Shown: positions 19,122-28,416, numbered from the stretch's first letter. The stretch: 64,000 nucleotides of DNA from Polycladidibacter stylochi (GCF_001562055.1 NZ_LLWE01000025.1:62001-126000), one strand, 5' to 3'. Made by a program: numbers and translations. The notes: a model not told the origin generated them from the letters alone.

Positions 19122-19445
19122 TTAAAGCTCGGCTTCAACTTCTAAGCGGGCCGTTGCGAACATCTCTTGCATAGTCCGGCGAATTTGGTGCTCAGACTGT
19201 TCCACATCTTTATCAGCAAATGCAGCTTTAATGTCCTCAACAACAAGTTCATCACCGTTTTCAACCAAATCAAAGCCAACCAGCTTCACCGCATAGGCTG
19301 CAATTTCCTCTTCATTGCACTCCATCATCTCGCCGGCCCATTGTGCAATCAATTTATTACGCCGCGCTTTTACTTTAAATAGTTGATCCGCATTCAAAGC
19401 AAACTCGCCCTCAAATGCATTTTCACGATCTTCAAGCAACCCCAT
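19122..19445 (-). CDS. DUF1476 protein, F1-ATPase zeta-type inhibitor
   Basis: A 107-residue acidic helical protein of the DUF1476 family, known in Paracoccus as the zeta subunit that inhibits F1-ATPase hydrolysis. It shows the family N-terminus LEDRENAFEGEFA, then FKVKARRNKLIAQWAGE and DVEQSEHQIRRTMQEM. GGAGG five bases before the ATG at 19445 fixes the start, 18 bases inside a longer open frame. It is divergent from purC, an arrangement common in alphaproteobacteria. Confidence 0.9.
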   Translation of the reverse strand: MGLLEDRENAFEGEFALNADQLFKVKARRNKLIAQWAGEMMECNEEEIAAYAVKLVGFDLVENGDELVVEDIKAAFADKDVEQSEHQIRRTMQEMFATARLEVEAEL

Positions 19446-19811
19446 AAAGTCCTCCAAAAGCAAACCGTATCTTGCCCACTCCGCTCAAAGCCAGCATCAT
19501 ATCGACTATAAATGCCCAAGCGGCAGGTAATCACCCTGTAATGGAATGCACTTATACGCAAAATATCACTGATAGCAACACCTCTTGGAAGTCGCAAAAA
19601 TCCGCAGGAAACGAGAAAATAATCGCATTTGTAATTCAAGAAAAAGTCATTTAAGTTGCGCGCGAAATGGGAAACATGAAAGCAAAAAACCACTGTACTT
19701 TTAATAGGAAGAAGTCAGGAAGTTCTTGCGCCTAACTGTTCCCATGAAGTAGGGGAAGGTGCTAACTGAAGCGCTAGCCTTAATAACCAATTTAATAAAG
19801 TGGTAAAGCCA
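19446..19811. promoter_or_regulatory. Divergent promoter region between DUF1476 and purC
   Basis: A 366-bp spacer that must contain the promoters for the DUF1476 gene (minus) and purC (plus). I see no riboswitch-like fold, repeat or small gene in it. Confidence 0.45.
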
Positions 19812-20576
19812 ATGAACCGCCGCCGTCGCATTTATGAAGGCAAGGCCAAAATTCTCTATGAAGGCCCGGAGCCAGGTACTCTCATCCAGCACTTCAAGGA
19901 TGATGCCACCGCATTCAACAATGAAAAGCATGAAGTGGTAGATGGCAAGGGTGTATTGAACAACCGGATATCCGAGTTCATTTTCAACCACATCAACAAC
20001 ATGGGCATCCCAACCCATTTCATTCGCCGCCTGAACATGCGCGAGCAGCTTATCCATCAGGTCGAAATAATCCCGCTGGAAGTGGTTGTACGCAACGTTG
20101 CAGCAGGCTCAATCTGCAAACGCCTTGGCTTGGAAGAGGGCACCCAACTCTCTCGCTCTATCGTCGAATTTTACTACAAAAACGACGAGCTTGGCGACCC
20201 ACTGGTCACCGAAGAGCACATAACAGCGCTTGGCTGGGCTACGCCGCAAGAACTCGACGATATGATGACCATGGCCATCCGTATCAACGATTTCCTCTCG
20301 GGCCTTTTCCTTGGTGTTGGTATCCGCTTGGTAGATTTTAAAATCGAAATGGGCCGCCAGATCGAGGGCGACCTCATGCGTGTTGTCCTCGCTGATGAAA
20401 TCTCTCCAGATAGCTGCCGCTTGTGGGACACCACAACAAACGACAAGCTCGATAAAGATCGTTTTCGCCAGAACATGGGCGGAATGGTTGAAGCCTATCA
20501 GGAAGTTGCCCGCCGTCTGGGTATTTTTATCGACTCAGAGCGCCCCAAGGGCAGCGGACCAGTGCTCGTAAAATAA
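19812..20576 (+). CDS. purC: Phosphoribosylaminoimidazole-succinocarboxamide synthase
   Basis: SAICAR synthetase, 254 residues, which joins aspartate to CAIR with ATP in purine synthesis. It starts [20 protein letters not shown] as in other alphaproteobacterial PurC and contains [21 protein letters not shown] and VDFKIEMGR, parts of the substrate and ATP sites. An in-frame GTG at 19800 would add four residues without support. It is followed by a hairpin, then purS, a small membrane protein gene and purQ on the same strand. Confidence 0.96.
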   Translation: MNRRRRIYEGKAKILYEGPEPGTLIQHFKDDATAFNNEKHEVVDGKGVLNNRISEFIFNHINNMGIPTHFIRRLNMREQLIHQVEIIPLEVVVRNVAAGSICKRLGLEEGTQLSRSIVEFYYKNDELGDPLVTEEHITALGWATPQELDDMMTMAIRINDFLSGLFLGVGIRLVDFKIEMGRQIEGDLMRVVLADEISPDSCRLWDTTTNDKLDKDRFRQNMGGMVEAYQEVARRLGIFIDSERPKGSGPVLVK

Positions 20577-20585
20577 AACACATAT

Positions 20586-20617
20586 AAACCGGCTTAACTC
20601 AAGCCGGTTTCACTTTT
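20586..20617 (+). terminator. Hairpin between purC and purS
   Basis: Perfect 10-bp stem AAACCGGCTT / AAGCCGGTTT with a 5-nt loop, followed by CACTTTTC. It may end or attenuate the purC transcript before purS. Confidence 0.7.
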
Positions 20618-20677
20618 CATGCGTACCAGAACCGAATGGAACGTTTTCTATAGAATTTCACGAAGGACCCTAAAATC

Positions 20678-20917
20678 ATGAAGGCTCGTGTAACCGTAAC
20701 ACTCAAAAATGGCGTTCTAGACCCCCAAGGTAAAGCCATTGAAGGTTCTCTTGCTGCCCTTGGCTTTTCTGGCATTGAAGGTGTACGCCAAGGTAAGGTT
20801 TTTGACCTTGAGCTTACCAGCACTAGCAAAGAAAAAGCCGATGAAGAAATTAAGGCCATGTGCGAAAAGCTTCTCGCCAACACAGTAATTGAGAACTACG
20901 CTGTAGAGATGCTCTAA
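20678..20917 (+). CDS. purS: Phosphoribosylformylglycinamidine synthase subunit PurS
   Basis: The 79-residue structural subunit that bridges PurQ and PurL in FGAM synthase. It has the PurS pattern MKARVTVTLKNGVLDPQGKA, then GFSGIEGVRQGKVFDLEL and a C-terminal NTVIENYAVEML. Its presence agrees with the short PurL (734 residues) encoded downstream, which needs separate PurS and PurQ. Confidence 0.97.
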   Translation: MKARVTVTLKNGVLDPQGKAIEGSLAALGFSGIEGVRQGKVFDLELTSTSKEKADEEIKAMCEKLLANTVIENYAVEML

Positions 20918-20939
20918 GCGCTTGTTACTGCCAAAAGAA

Positions 20940-20971
20940 GCAAGAGCTTTAAGGTTGTAAGCCGCTCTTGC
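20940..20971 (+). promoter_or_regulatory. Hairpin just before the small membrane protein gene
   Basis: GCAAGAGC (20940-20947) pairs with GCTCTTGC (20964-20971) across 16 nt, 13 bp before the AGGAG of the 40-codon gene. It has no T run, so it may be an RNA-processing or attenuation element rather than a terminator. Confidence 0.45.
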
Positions 20972-20995
20972 GTCATGCCTAAACAGGAGCCGTTA

Positions 20996-21118
20996 ATGCA
21001 ACAAGGTAATCCTCAAGATGAAACCGCCCGTATCATTCGCTTTTTAGTGACGAAGGCACTTATCTTTATTGGCCTGCCCGCCGCATTATCGCTGCTTGCT
21101 GTCTTCTATCTTCTTTGA
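20996..21118 (+). CDS. Small single-helix membrane protein between purS and purQ
   Basis: A 40-residue open frame with a strong ribosome-binding site (AGGAG, 6 nt before the ATG). A polar start (MQQGNPQDETARIIRF) is followed by a hydrophobic helix from about residue 18 to 40, and the frame ends TTCTTTGA. It lies 78 bp after purS and 23 bp before purQ, so it is very likely co-transcribed with them. I do not recognise a family. The ribosome-binding site, clean transmembrane segment and position make a real gene likely. Confidence 0.65.
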   Translation: MQQGNPQDETARIIRFLVTKALIFIGLPAALSLLAVFYLL

Positions 21119-21141
21119 CCCCAATCTGCGGGACCTGAACC

Positions 21142-21816
21142 ATGAAATCCGCTGTTATCCTTTTCCCTGGCTCCAATCGCGACCGCGACATGATCAAAGC
21201 CTTGGAGCAAATATCCGGCCAGCCGGTTGCAACAGTTTGGCACACGCAAACCGAATTACCCGAGGCGGATCTATATGTCCTGCCCGGCGGCTTCTCCTAT
21301 GGCGATTACCTTCGCTCTGGTGCCATTGCTGCCCGCTCCCCAATTATGGGCGCAATAAAAAGCGCAGCCCAGCAAGGCCGCTATGTACTCGGTGTTTGTA
21401 ATGGTTTTCAAATGCTCACTGAAGCCGGCCTTCTCCCTGGCGCTTTAATGCGCAACGCTTCCCTGCACTTTGTCTGTAAAGAAGTGATGTTACAAACCAC
21501 CAGTAACAACAGCGCCTTTACCAGCAAGATGGAAAAGAACGGCATTTGGCGTTGTCCGGTAGCTCACCACGACGGCAACTACTTTGCCGATGAAGCCACC
21601 CTCAAAACACTTGAGAACGATGGTCGGGTTGCCTTCCGCTATGCCCAAGGCACAAACCCGAATGGCTCCATTAACGACATCGCAGGCATCACCAGCGAAA
21701 ACGGCCGGGTTCTTGGCATGATGCCACACCCGGAAAACCTGATTGAAGCACTGCATGGCGGTGTAGAAGGGCGTGCCATGTTCGAAAGCGTCATGGCCCA
21801 TCTCGACGCCGCTTAA
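21142..21816 (+). CDS. purQ: Phosphoribosylformylglycinamidine synthase subunit PurQ
   Basis: Glutaminase subunit of FGAM synthase, 224 residues, class I amidotransferase fold. The nucleophile Cys86 lies in GVCNGFQ and the His196/Glu198 pair in MMPHPE. N-terminal [10 protein letters not shown] is typical of PurQ. It supplies ammonia to PurL through PurS. The gene ends at a long inverted repeat shared with the convergent chrA gene. Confidence 0.97.
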   Translation: MKSAVILFPGSNRDRDMIKALEQISGQPVATVWHTQTELPEADLYVLPGGFSYGDYLRSGAIAARSPIMGAIKSAAQQGRYVLGVCNGFQMLTEAGLLPGALMRNASLHFVCKEVMLQTTSNNSAFTSKMEKNGIWRCPVAHHDGNYFADEATLKTLENDGRVAFRYAQGTNPNGSINDIAGITSENGRVLGMMPHPENLIEALHGGVEGRAMFESVMAHLDAA

Positions 21817-21821
21817 ACGAA

Positions 21822-21858
21822 AATCTCTGCGAAAACACCAGGTGTTTTCGCAGAGATT
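21822..21858. terminator. 18-bp inverted repeat between convergent purQ and chrA
   Basis: Two perfect 18-bp arms (left arm 21822-21839, right arm 21841-21858) separated by a single base, with core TCTCTGCGAAAACACC. It lies 5 bp after purQ and 26 bp after chrA. There is no T run, but its length and convergent position suggest a shared terminator. Confidence 0.65.
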
Positions 21859-21884
21859 ATAAAGCCCGATAACAAATAACGTAT

Positions 21885-23099
21885 TTACAACAGGCTCATC
21901 GCCAGCCCAGCGCCCCCCAAGATAACAACAACGCTGTAGGCGGGCATTTTCCATTGACTTAGCATCACAAATCCGGCTGCCGCCACCACAAAATCCAACT
22001 TGCTATTGATTGTTGAAGTCCAAAGCGGATCATAAAGCGCAAACGCCAAAACCCCGACAACCGCTGCATTCGCACCCGCCAAAATACCTTGAACATCTTG
22101 CCGTACGCGCAACTCTTGCCAGTAAGGCAGTGCTGCTCCAACCAGTAAGAAGCCGGGCAAAAAAACCGCAAATAATGCCCAAAGGCCCGCAGCAGTTGCA
22201 TTCAACCCGTAACTACCTACAGCGCCCAAATATCCGGCAAAAGTAAACAACGGTCCTGGTACTGCTTGCGCCACACCATAACCCGCTAAAAATTGCGCTT
22301 CACTGAGCCGCTGGGTGGCAACCGTTTGCACCTCAAGCAAAGGCAGCACAACATGCCCACCGCCAAAAACAAGCGCACCAGACTGGTAAAAGCCACTTAC
22401 CAAGGCCAGAAAGTTATTATCGCCTGTATCCGCCATTATTGGCAGGCCAATCAGTAAAACCACAAACACAAGCATGAGCACAACACTCTTGAGCCCACGC
22501 TCTGGGCCATTTGTTTCATGCACTGGCGAGGGTTGCTGTGCACTCGAAAGCATCCACCAGCCAATGAGTGCCCCAACAGCAATCACCAGCACCTGAGTTA
22601 AGGCCGAACCCACTAAAGCAAGCACCAACATACTAATAAGAGCTATTACACTGCGCTGCCAATCAGGGCACAACTTTTGCGCCATACCCCAAACCGCATG
22701 CGCCACAACGGCCACTGCCACCAGTTTTAAGCCGTGAATAAGACCTATACCGAAAGGGCCATCCAGCCAAACAGCCCCGAAAGCAAAGCCAATCATCAAA
22801 ATCGCAGAGGGCAATGTAAAACCGACAAACGCCAGTATGGCTCCATACCAGCCTCCGCGCAGCAAGCCGATTGCAAAACCCACTTGCGAGCTGGCAGGAC
22901 CGGGCAGAAACTGGCACAAAGCGACCAAGTCTCCATAACTGGCATCATCGAGCCAGCGGCGTCGTGTCACGAATTCTTCTCGAAAGTAGCCAAGATGCGC
23001 AACCGGCCCGCCAAAAGAAGTTAGCCCGAGGCGAAGGAAAACAAGAACAATCTCAAGCAACACCAAGCCACCGCCTTTCGTTTTATCCATTGCTTTCAT
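21885..23099 (-). CDS. chrA: Chromate transporter ChrA (CHR family)
   Basis: A membrane protein of 404 residues with two homologous CHR domains. The first has LGLTSFGGPVAHLGYFREEF and QFLPGPASSQVG; the second has VFGGGHVVLPLLE and QAVPGPLFTFAGYLG. Long two-domain ChrA proteins export chromate. I use the ATG at 23099, preceded by AGGA with good spacing, rather than an in-frame GTG five codons earlier. The next gene upstream on the same strand is an AraC-type regulator, a possible controller. Some CHR proteins carry other anions, so the substrate is not certain. Confidence 0.88.
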   Translation of the reverse strand: MKAMDKTKGGGLVLLEIVLVFLRLGLTSFGGPVAHLGYFREEFVTRRRWLDDASYGDLVALCQFLPGPASSQVGFAIGLLRGGWYGAILAFVGFTLPSAILMIGFAFGAVWLDGPFGIGLIHGLKLVAVAVVAHAVWGMAQKLCPDWQRSVIALISMLVLALVGSALTQVLVIAVGALIGWWMLSSAQQPSPVHETNGPERGLKSVVLMLVFVVLLIGLPIMADTGDNNFLALVSGFYQSGALVFGGGHVVLPLLEVQTVATQRLSEAQFLAGYGVAQAVPGPLFTFAGYLGAVGSYGLNATAAGLWALFAVFLPGFLLVGAALPYWQELRVRQDVQGILAGANAAVVGVLAFALYDPLWTSTINSKLDFVVAAAGFVMLSQWKMPAYSVVVILGGAGLAMSLL

Positions 23100-23188
23100 C
23101 TCATTTCCTCGCACAAATTTACGATGGCTCTAATTCAACAAGGACAAACAATTATGACAAACAAAATTCTTGCATCTTGTAGGATAGT

Positions 23189-23935
23189 TTAAACCGCCTC
23201 GCTTTGCCTATGCTTATGTAATGCCCGTGAAAGCGACGTGGCCGAAGAGTATCCAACCCGCACGGCCACATCCTTGAGTGGCTTCCCCTCTGCCAGTTCT
23301 TTTTGTGCAAGCGAAAGCCGAAACAAACTCAAATAATTACCAGGCGTCATACCCACGCGCTGGCGAAACAATGTGGCAAATCCTGTGCGCGACATACAAG
23401 CAACATCCGCCATTGTTTCAAGGCGCCATGGAAACTCCGGTGCCTCATGCACAGCGGCCATAACCTTGGCGAGTTGAGTGTGGGATAAACCGGCAACCAT
23501 GCCCACATCAGCCAGCTTGTTCCCTATGTAATGTCTTAACAGCCGTATTAATAGCACTTCACATAATCGGCGAAACACAGCATCTCGACCGCATCGTTGA
23601 AACTCAATTTCTTCGAAAATTAAATGACATATCGAGGCTAAGCTTGCCTCACTATCGATTTCTACAGCAATTTCACGCGGAAATACTCTGTGTATCTGGG
23701 AATCTTTTGAACCGAGATAAACCTGCGCACACAATAAAACCTTATCTATAGTTTCTGGTAGAACAAAATGCTCGCGACAAGACAATGAAGGATAATAGAG
23801 CAGTTGCTGCTTCCCTTCACCTTCATAAATAATGAAATTGCACTTCGAAGGTTCGTTGTCAGTACACAATTGTGCTTCAATACGAAATGCTTCTAGCAAA
23901 GAGGAGAGGCGGTCAAAGCTAGAAGCATCGCTCAT
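23189..23935 (-). CDS. AraC-family transcriptional regulator
   Basis: A regulator of about 248 residues with an N-terminal cupin-like sensor (starts SSFDRLSSLLEAFRIEAQL, the AraC-binding cupin_6 type) and a C-terminal double helix-turn-helix: MSRTGFATLFRQRVGMTPGNY and KDVAVRVGYSSATSLSRALH. It sits 89 bp upstream of chrA on the same strand, so it may be co-transcribed with or control it. A start seven codons earlier (23956) is possible; neither has a good ribosome-binding site. Confidence 0.88.
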   Translation of the reverse strand: MSDASSFDRLSSLLEAFRIEAQLCTDNEPSKCNFIIYEGEGKQQLLYYPSLSCREHFVLPETIDKVLLCAQVYLGSKDSQIHRVFPREIAVEIDSEASLASICHLIFEEIEFQRCGRDAVFRRLCEVLLIRLLRHYIGNKLADVGMVAGLSHTQLAKVMAAVHEAPEFPWRLETMADVACMSRTGFATLFRQRVGMTPGNYLSLFRLSLAQKELAEGKPLKDVAVRVGYSSATSLSRALHKHRQSEAV

Positions 23936-24467
23936 TTCTTTTTCAGAACGCATCATACTAAGTCGATTTCCAAAAACGTGGTGAACGAATTGTCAATGAT
24001 TATGTACTATTCATTTATCCATCTACGTTAGTATGCAAGTAAAGACTGTGCAATCGAAATTTAAAACCAATATTAAATAAAACAATTAATTGGTGGTCCC
24101 ATCGCATAGTCTTCAGGTACAAGCCGCTATATTATCACATAAATACATGATGATAATTGTTCTTCAATTCCCACAGGAAACAGAACAATAGCAGCTTGTA
24201 CCTCCCCCAGTTATAACAAAACCTAATATTAAAAGAACAAAGACGCGACTTGAGTTGCCAATAGCCTTTAGCCAGCCATTATGTAGATAATTAATCTCAA
24301 ATAACGAATAGCTTAAAACCTATAGCTAACCAGTTCACGCACAATGTCTTGCCCTTCCCAAAGCCACATGCTTGCTTAAAACAAAACCTTGCAAGAACGG
24401 GTAACCGTAAGCGCATAATAAACGCCACATGAAATAAGAAGGCGTAACGAAGCATTGGATACAAGAT
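23936..24467. other. Long AT-rich intergenic region with a structured element
   Basis: 532 bp between the divergent araC-type gene and a secreted-protein gene. Its middle (24115-24203) is a compound inverted repeat described separately. The remaining sequence shows no gene, direct repeat or clear promoter boxes. Confidence 0.5.
24115..24203. repeat. 89-nt compound inverted repeat, possible three-way junction
   Basis: The outer arms AGGTACAAGCCGCTAT (24115-24130) and ATAGCAGCTTGTACCT (24188-24203) pair with one mismatch. Inside, with no unpaired base between, are two hairpins: 24131-24157 (ATTATCACAT / ATG-TGATAAT with a one-base bulge) and 24158-24187 (TGTTCT / AGAACA enclosing TTCC / GGAA). 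The fold is the same on either strand as DNA. It could be a leader RNA of the secreted-protein gene, a free RNA, or a palindromic mobile repeat. I know no family that matches. Confidence 0.6.
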
Positions 24468-25061
24468 ATGACGATTTTCGATTTAGAAGGTCATAGCCGG
24501 AAGCAAACAGAAAAAACGCAAAATTCGGTTCAAGTTATCAGAGCAAATAATAAGCCCGTTATTCTCAATGCAACAATCTTCTTAGTAACGATTCTTATGG
24601 TTTGCATTGTACAAGCGGGCATTGCTTTCTCGGCAGAAGTCAACGCAAAAGCAACCACATTTTCAACCGCACCAAAGCTCACTAACTTTGGCAACCAAAA
24701 CCTGCTGGCGATAACTGACCAATTATACTTGCGACGCTTGAATGCTGATATCGCTTACATCGGAGTAAACGAGGACGACCCTTTACACGGCGCTTCTGGT
24801 AGCTGCTATGCAGCCGCGCTTATTGCCAATAAGAAACTGGATGGCAAAGGGTATTGTGGCCTGAAAGATATCGATGGACAGAGTTTTGCTATTTCAATCA
24901 GCATGCAACAGGTTAATGGAAAAATCACGAAAGGCGAATGGAAAGTGGTTGGCGGAAAAGGCAAGTGGAGCAAAGCAAAAGGTGGCGGTCAATGGACACA
25001 ATACATGCTGTCGAATTCTACCATGACTATCAACACAATCACCGGCAACATCGATTTTTAA
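24468..25061 (+). CDS. Secreted protein with Gly-rich barrel-like motif, unknown function
   Basis: A 197-residue protein. After a polar N-terminal stretch of about 30 residues comes one hydrophobic segment (about residues 32-54, TIFLVTILMVCIVQAG) ending in AFSAEV, either an unusually long signal peptide or a membrane anchor. The mature part has two Cys (GSCYAA and GYCGL, a likely disulphide) and a C-terminal GEWKVVGGKGKWSKAKGGG, the sort of Gly/Trp pattern seen in small secreted beta-barrels of the allene-oxide-cyclase-like fold. This fold suggestion is inference. It stands alone between araC/chrA and purL. Confidence 0.65.
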   Translation: MTIFDLEGHSRKQTEKTQNSVQVIRANNKPVILNATIFLVTILMVCIVQAGIAFSAEVNAKATTFSTAPKLTNFGNQNLLAITDQLYLRRLNADIAYIGVNEDDPLHGASGSCYAAALIANKKLDGKGYCGLKDIDGQSFAISISMQQVNGKITKGEWKVVGGKGKWSKAKGGGQWTQYMLSNSTMTINTITGNIDF

Positions 25062-25327
25062 ATGAACAGCATCACTTTGCACAGACCATACATACGCTTA
25101 GAGCAGGTTCAATCACCAGCCGAATGATTTAAATTAGTAAACACCTATCAAGAACTTGGACAAGTAAGCATAGTGCAAAATTTTGCGCTAACCCAATAGA
25201 ATTTCACGCTGTTTTTTAGCTAGAAAAGCACAAGTTTATTTCCAATTTCATTTATTTTCTGCTACATGAGCCTTAGTTTCCGGCCCGGCGATAAGCGCAA
25301 TGTTTAACGCCCAAGTATTAAAGTGCG

Positions 25328-27532
25328 ATGCTCAATAAACCCGTAGAGATCACCCCAGAACTCATTGAAGCCCATGGCCTAAAAGAGAACGAATACGCCC
25401 GTATTCTAGAGCTCATTGGCCGCGAACCAACATTTACCGAACTTGGCATATTTTCCGCCATGTGGAATGAGCACTGCTCATATAAATCATCCAAGCTTTG
25501 GCTGAAAACCCTTCCCACCACTGGCCCCCGCGTTATTCAGGGCCCTGGCGAGAATGCAGGTGTCGTCGATATCGACGATGGTCAGACCGTGGTTTTCAAA
25601 ATGGAAAGCCACAACCACCCATCTTACATCGAGCCTTATCAAGGTGCCGCCACTGGCGTTGGTGGTATCTTGCGCGATGTCTTCACCATGGGCGCGCGCC
25701 CTGTTGCAGCTATGAACTCCCTGCGCTTTGGTGAGCCAAACCACCCGCGCACCCGTCACTTGGTTTCCGGTGTGGTCTCCGGTGTTGGTGGCTACGGTAA
25801 TTCCTTCGGCGTGCCAACTGTTGGCGGCGAGGTCGAGTTCCACAAAAGCTATAACGGCAACTGTTTGGTCAACGCTTTCGCAGCTGGTCTGGCCGATGCC
25901 GACAAAATCTTCCTCTCTGAAGCCAAAGGTGTTGGCCTACCGGTCGTTTACCTTGGTGCCAAAACCGGGCGCGACGGTGTCGGCGGTGCAACCATGGCTT
26001 CCGCTGAATTTGACGAAACCATCGAGGAAAAACGCCCAACCGTTCAAGTGGGTGACCCATTCACCGAGAAATGCTTGATGGAAGCCTGCCTTGAGCTGAT
26101 GAAAACCGGTGCGGTTATCGCCATTCAGGACATGGGCGCGGCAGGTCTCACCTGCTCTGCTGTTGAAATGGGTGCAAAGGGCAACCTCGGTATCGAGCTG
26201 GACCTTGATTTGGTGCCAGCACGTGAAGAAAACATGAGTGCCTACGAGATGATGCTCTCCGAAAGCCAAGAGCGCATGCTCATGGTGCTGGAGCCTTCTA
26301 AAAAGGCCGAAGCAGAAGCCATCTTCGTTAAATGGGGCCTGGATTTCGCCATTTGCGGCATAACCACTGACACCCTTCGCTTTGTTATCAAACATCTAGG
26401 CGAAGTTGTTGCCGATCTGCCCATTAAAGAGCTGGGCGATGAGGCCCCCGAATATGACCGTCCTTGGGTCCAATGGCCAGAGCCGGAAGCAGTTGATGCG
26501 AATGCCTTCAAAGCACCGGATGATTACAAAGAAGCTCTGCTGCAACTCATTGGTGGTGCCAATGGCTGTTCCCGCCGCTGGGTTTACGAGCAATACGACA
26601 CGCTCATCCAGAGCAATAGCGCCCAAACACCTGGCGGTGACGCGGGCGTGATCCGCGTTGACGGAACACAAAAGGGCCTTGCCTTTACCGTAGACGTTAC
26701 TCCGCGCTATTGCCAGGCCAATCCGTTTGAGGGCGGCAAGCAAGCAGTGGCAGAAGCCTATCGTAACTTGTGTGCAGTTGGCGCGTTACCTTTGGCTGTT
26801 ACCGACAACCTCAATTTCGGTAATCCGGAAAAGCCGGAAATCATGGGCCAGTTTGTTGGCGCAATCAAAGGTCTTGGTGAAGCCTGCGAGGCATTGGAAA
26901 CACCGATCGTTTCCGGCAACGTCTCGCTTTACAACGAAACCTTTGGCGAAGGCATCATGCCAACACCAGCCATTGGCGCGGTTGGCCTCTTGAAAAATAT
27001 CGACCAACGCGTTGGTAACTGCTTCACCCATGAGGGGCAGGCTGTGGTTCTTCTTGGCGGCCATGGCAGCCATTTGGGTCAATCGCAATACGCAACCGAG
27101 CTGTTGGGGCAAGAAGAAGGTGCTCCACCTGCCGTTGATCTGGAAAAAGAAAAACGCATTGGCACATTCGTCCGTGAAGCAATCCTACAAGGGCGAGTAG
27201 GCGCAGTTCATGACATTTCGTCAGGCGGCCTGGCCGTTGCCCTAGCCGAAATGGCACTACGCTCAGGCATTGGTGCAACAGTAAGCTTGCCGGAAGAAGA
27301 TCAACACGCACTTATGTTTGGTGAGGATCAGGGGCGCTATCTTGTCGCCCTTAAAATGGACGATTTAGCAGCTTTCGAAGAAGATGCCATTGACGCCGGT
27401 ATCCAGATAGATCACCTTGGAACCACAGGATCCACAGATTTGATCTTTTCTGAAATTGCCACCCTTACGGTTGCACAGCTACAATCTGCCTACGAAGGCT
27501 GGTTCCCCGCTTATATGGCCCAAACCAGCTAG
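25328..27532 (+). CDS. purL: Phosphoribosylformylglycinamidine synthase subunit PurL
   Basis: Small-type FGAM synthase, 734 residues, using ammonia from PurQ to convert FGAR to FGAM with ATP. N-terminal [19 protein letters not shown] and [19 protein letters not shown] carry the ATP/Mg residues; two AIRS-type halves follow, with the second glycine-rich [17 protein letters not shown]. Length fits the separate PurS/PurQ type. It starts the likely operon purL-bolA-grx. It is separated from purQ by the chrA segment, whereas these genes are often closer. Confidence 0.97.
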   Translation: MLNKPVEITPELIEAHGLKENEYARILELIGREPTFTELGIFSAMWNEHCSYKSSKLWLKTLPTTGPRVIQGPGENAGVVDIDDGQTVVFKMESHNHPSYIEPYQGAATGVGGILRDVFTMGARPVAAMNSLRFGEPNHPRTRHLVSGVVSGVGGYGNSFGVPTVGGEVEFHKSYNGNCLVNAFAAGLADADKIFLSEAKGVGLPVVYLGAKTGRDGVGGATMASAEFDETIEEKRPTVQVGDPFTEKCLMEACLELMKTGAVIAIQDMGAAGLTCSAVEMGAKGNLGIELDLDLVPAREENMSAYEMMLSESQERMLMVLEPSKKAEAEAIFVKWGLDFAICGITTDTLRFVIKHLGEVVADLPIKELGDEAPEYDRPWVQWPEPEAVDANAFKAPDDYKEALLQLIGGANGCSRRWVYEQYDTLIQSNSAQTPGGDAGVIRVDGTQKGLAFTVDVTPRYCQANPFEGGKQAVAEAYRNLCAVGALPLAVTDNLNFGNPEKPEIMGQFVGAIKGLGEACEALETPIVSGNVSLYNETFGEGIMPTPAIGAVGLLKNIDQRVGNCFTHEGQAVVLLGGHGSHLGQSQYATELLGQEEGAPPAVDLEKEKRIGTFVREAILQGRVGAVHDISSGGLAVALAEMALRSGIGATVSLPEEDQHALMFGEDQGRYLVALKMDDLAAFEEDAIDAGIQIDHLGTTGSTDLIFSEIATLTVAQLQSAYEGWFPAYMAQTS

Positions 27533-27597
27533 AAGAGCAATTTGAAGGCGTTGCCGATAAAGTCGGCACGCCTCGCCAGCATAAAGGAACATGGCTT

Positions 27598-27834
27598 ATG
27601 GCGATGGACGCAGGAGAAATTCAAACCCTCATTAAAGAAGCATTGCCAGATGCCCATGTAGAGATTCGCGATCTGGCAGGCGATGGCGACCATTTCGCCG
27701 CAGTCGTTGTATCAAAAGAATTCAGCGGTAAAACGCGGGTTCAACAACACCAGCTGGTGTATCAGGCACTCAAAGGTAAAATGGGCGATGAGCTGCATGC
27801 TTTGGCATTGCAAACCTCGGCACCCGAGAGCTGA
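27598..27834 (+). CDS. BolA-family protein
   Basis: A 78-residue BolA/IbaG-type protein with the conserved HFAAVVVSKEFSGKTRVQQHQLVY region containing the invariant His used in Fe-S binding together with a monothiol glutaredoxin. It is encoded 65 bp after purL and 150 bp before grx4, the usual alphaproteobacterial order. The BolA-Grx4 complex handles [2Fe-2S] clusters and iron signalling. The start could be two codons later at 27604. Confidence 0.93.
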   Translation: MAMDAGEIQTLIKEALPDAHVEIRDLAGDGDHFAAVVVSKEFSGKTRVQQHQLVYQALKGKMGDELHALALQTSAPES

Positions 27835-27983
27835 GCCTAGTTTGTGCTAACGCAAAAAAAAGCAATAAACCCGAATCATAACGGCATATCTTGCTTGACC
27901 GTTTCCGCATTCTCATGCACTAAACGCCATGAAATTTAACGCTCTCCGGCCTTTGAAGCCGGGTATATGATAAGGAATATGTA

Positions 27984-28319
27984 ATGAGCGATATCCAGAG
28001 CTGGATCAAACATGAAGTAGAAAACAACGACGTTGTTGTATTCATGAAAGGTACCCCATCTTTCCCTCAATGCGGCTTTTCCGGGCAAGTGGTACAAATA
28101 CTCGATTACGTGGGCGTCAAATATGTCGGCCATAATGTCTTAGAAGACGACAGCCTGCGCCAAGGCATTAAAGATTACAGCCAATGGCCAACCATTCCCC
28201 AGCTTTACGTCAAAGGTGAATTCATCGGCGGCTGCGACATCATTCGTGAAATGTTTCAATCTCAAGAGCTGCCAGCGCTTTTCACAGGCAAAGGCATTGA
28301 GTTTACACCGCAAGGTTAA
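27984..28319 (+). CDS. grxD: Monothiol glutaredoxin, Grx4 family
   Basis: A 111-residue CGFS-type glutaredoxin: [20 protein letters not shown] with the active Cys30, and the glutathione-binding segments [19 protein letters not shown]. It carries or transfers [2Fe-2S] clusters, in complex with BolA encoded just upstream. The gene ends the purL-bolA-grx unit, followed by two hairpins including a good terminator at 28417. Confidence 0.96.
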   Translation: MSDIQSWIKHEVENNDVVVFMKGTPSFPQCGFSGQVVQILDYVGVKYVGHNVLEDDSLRQGIKDYSQWPTIPQLYVKGEFIGGCDIIREMFQSQELPALFTGKGIEFTPQG

Positions 28320-28333
28320 ACTAGATCGTATTC

Positions 28334-28358
28334 CCGAAAAGTATCTACCGGTTTTCGG
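28334..28358. repeat. Palindromic intergenic repeat resembling Hyphomicrobiales elements
   Basis: CCGAAAA (28334-28340) and TTTTCGG (28352-28358) flank GTATCTACCGG; with flanks the sequence reads like the dispersed extragenic palindromes of rhizobia and relatives (CCCGAAAAGT...ACCGGTTTTCGG). Only one copy was seen in this window, so the family match is from memory of those genomes. Confidence 0.45.
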
Positions 28359-28382
28359 ACAAGAGTACGTGTAAGAATAATA

Positions 28383-28407
28383 GGTAAAATGAAATACTCA
28401 TTTTACC
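28383..28407. terminator. AT-rich 10-bp hairpin after grx4
   Basis: GGTAAAATGA / TCATTTTACC, a perfect 10-bp stem with loop AATAC, directly before the GC-rich terminator at 28417. It has no T run; it may be an auxiliary 3' stabilising hairpin. Confidence 0.5.
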
Positions 28408-28416
28408 AAATATTAT

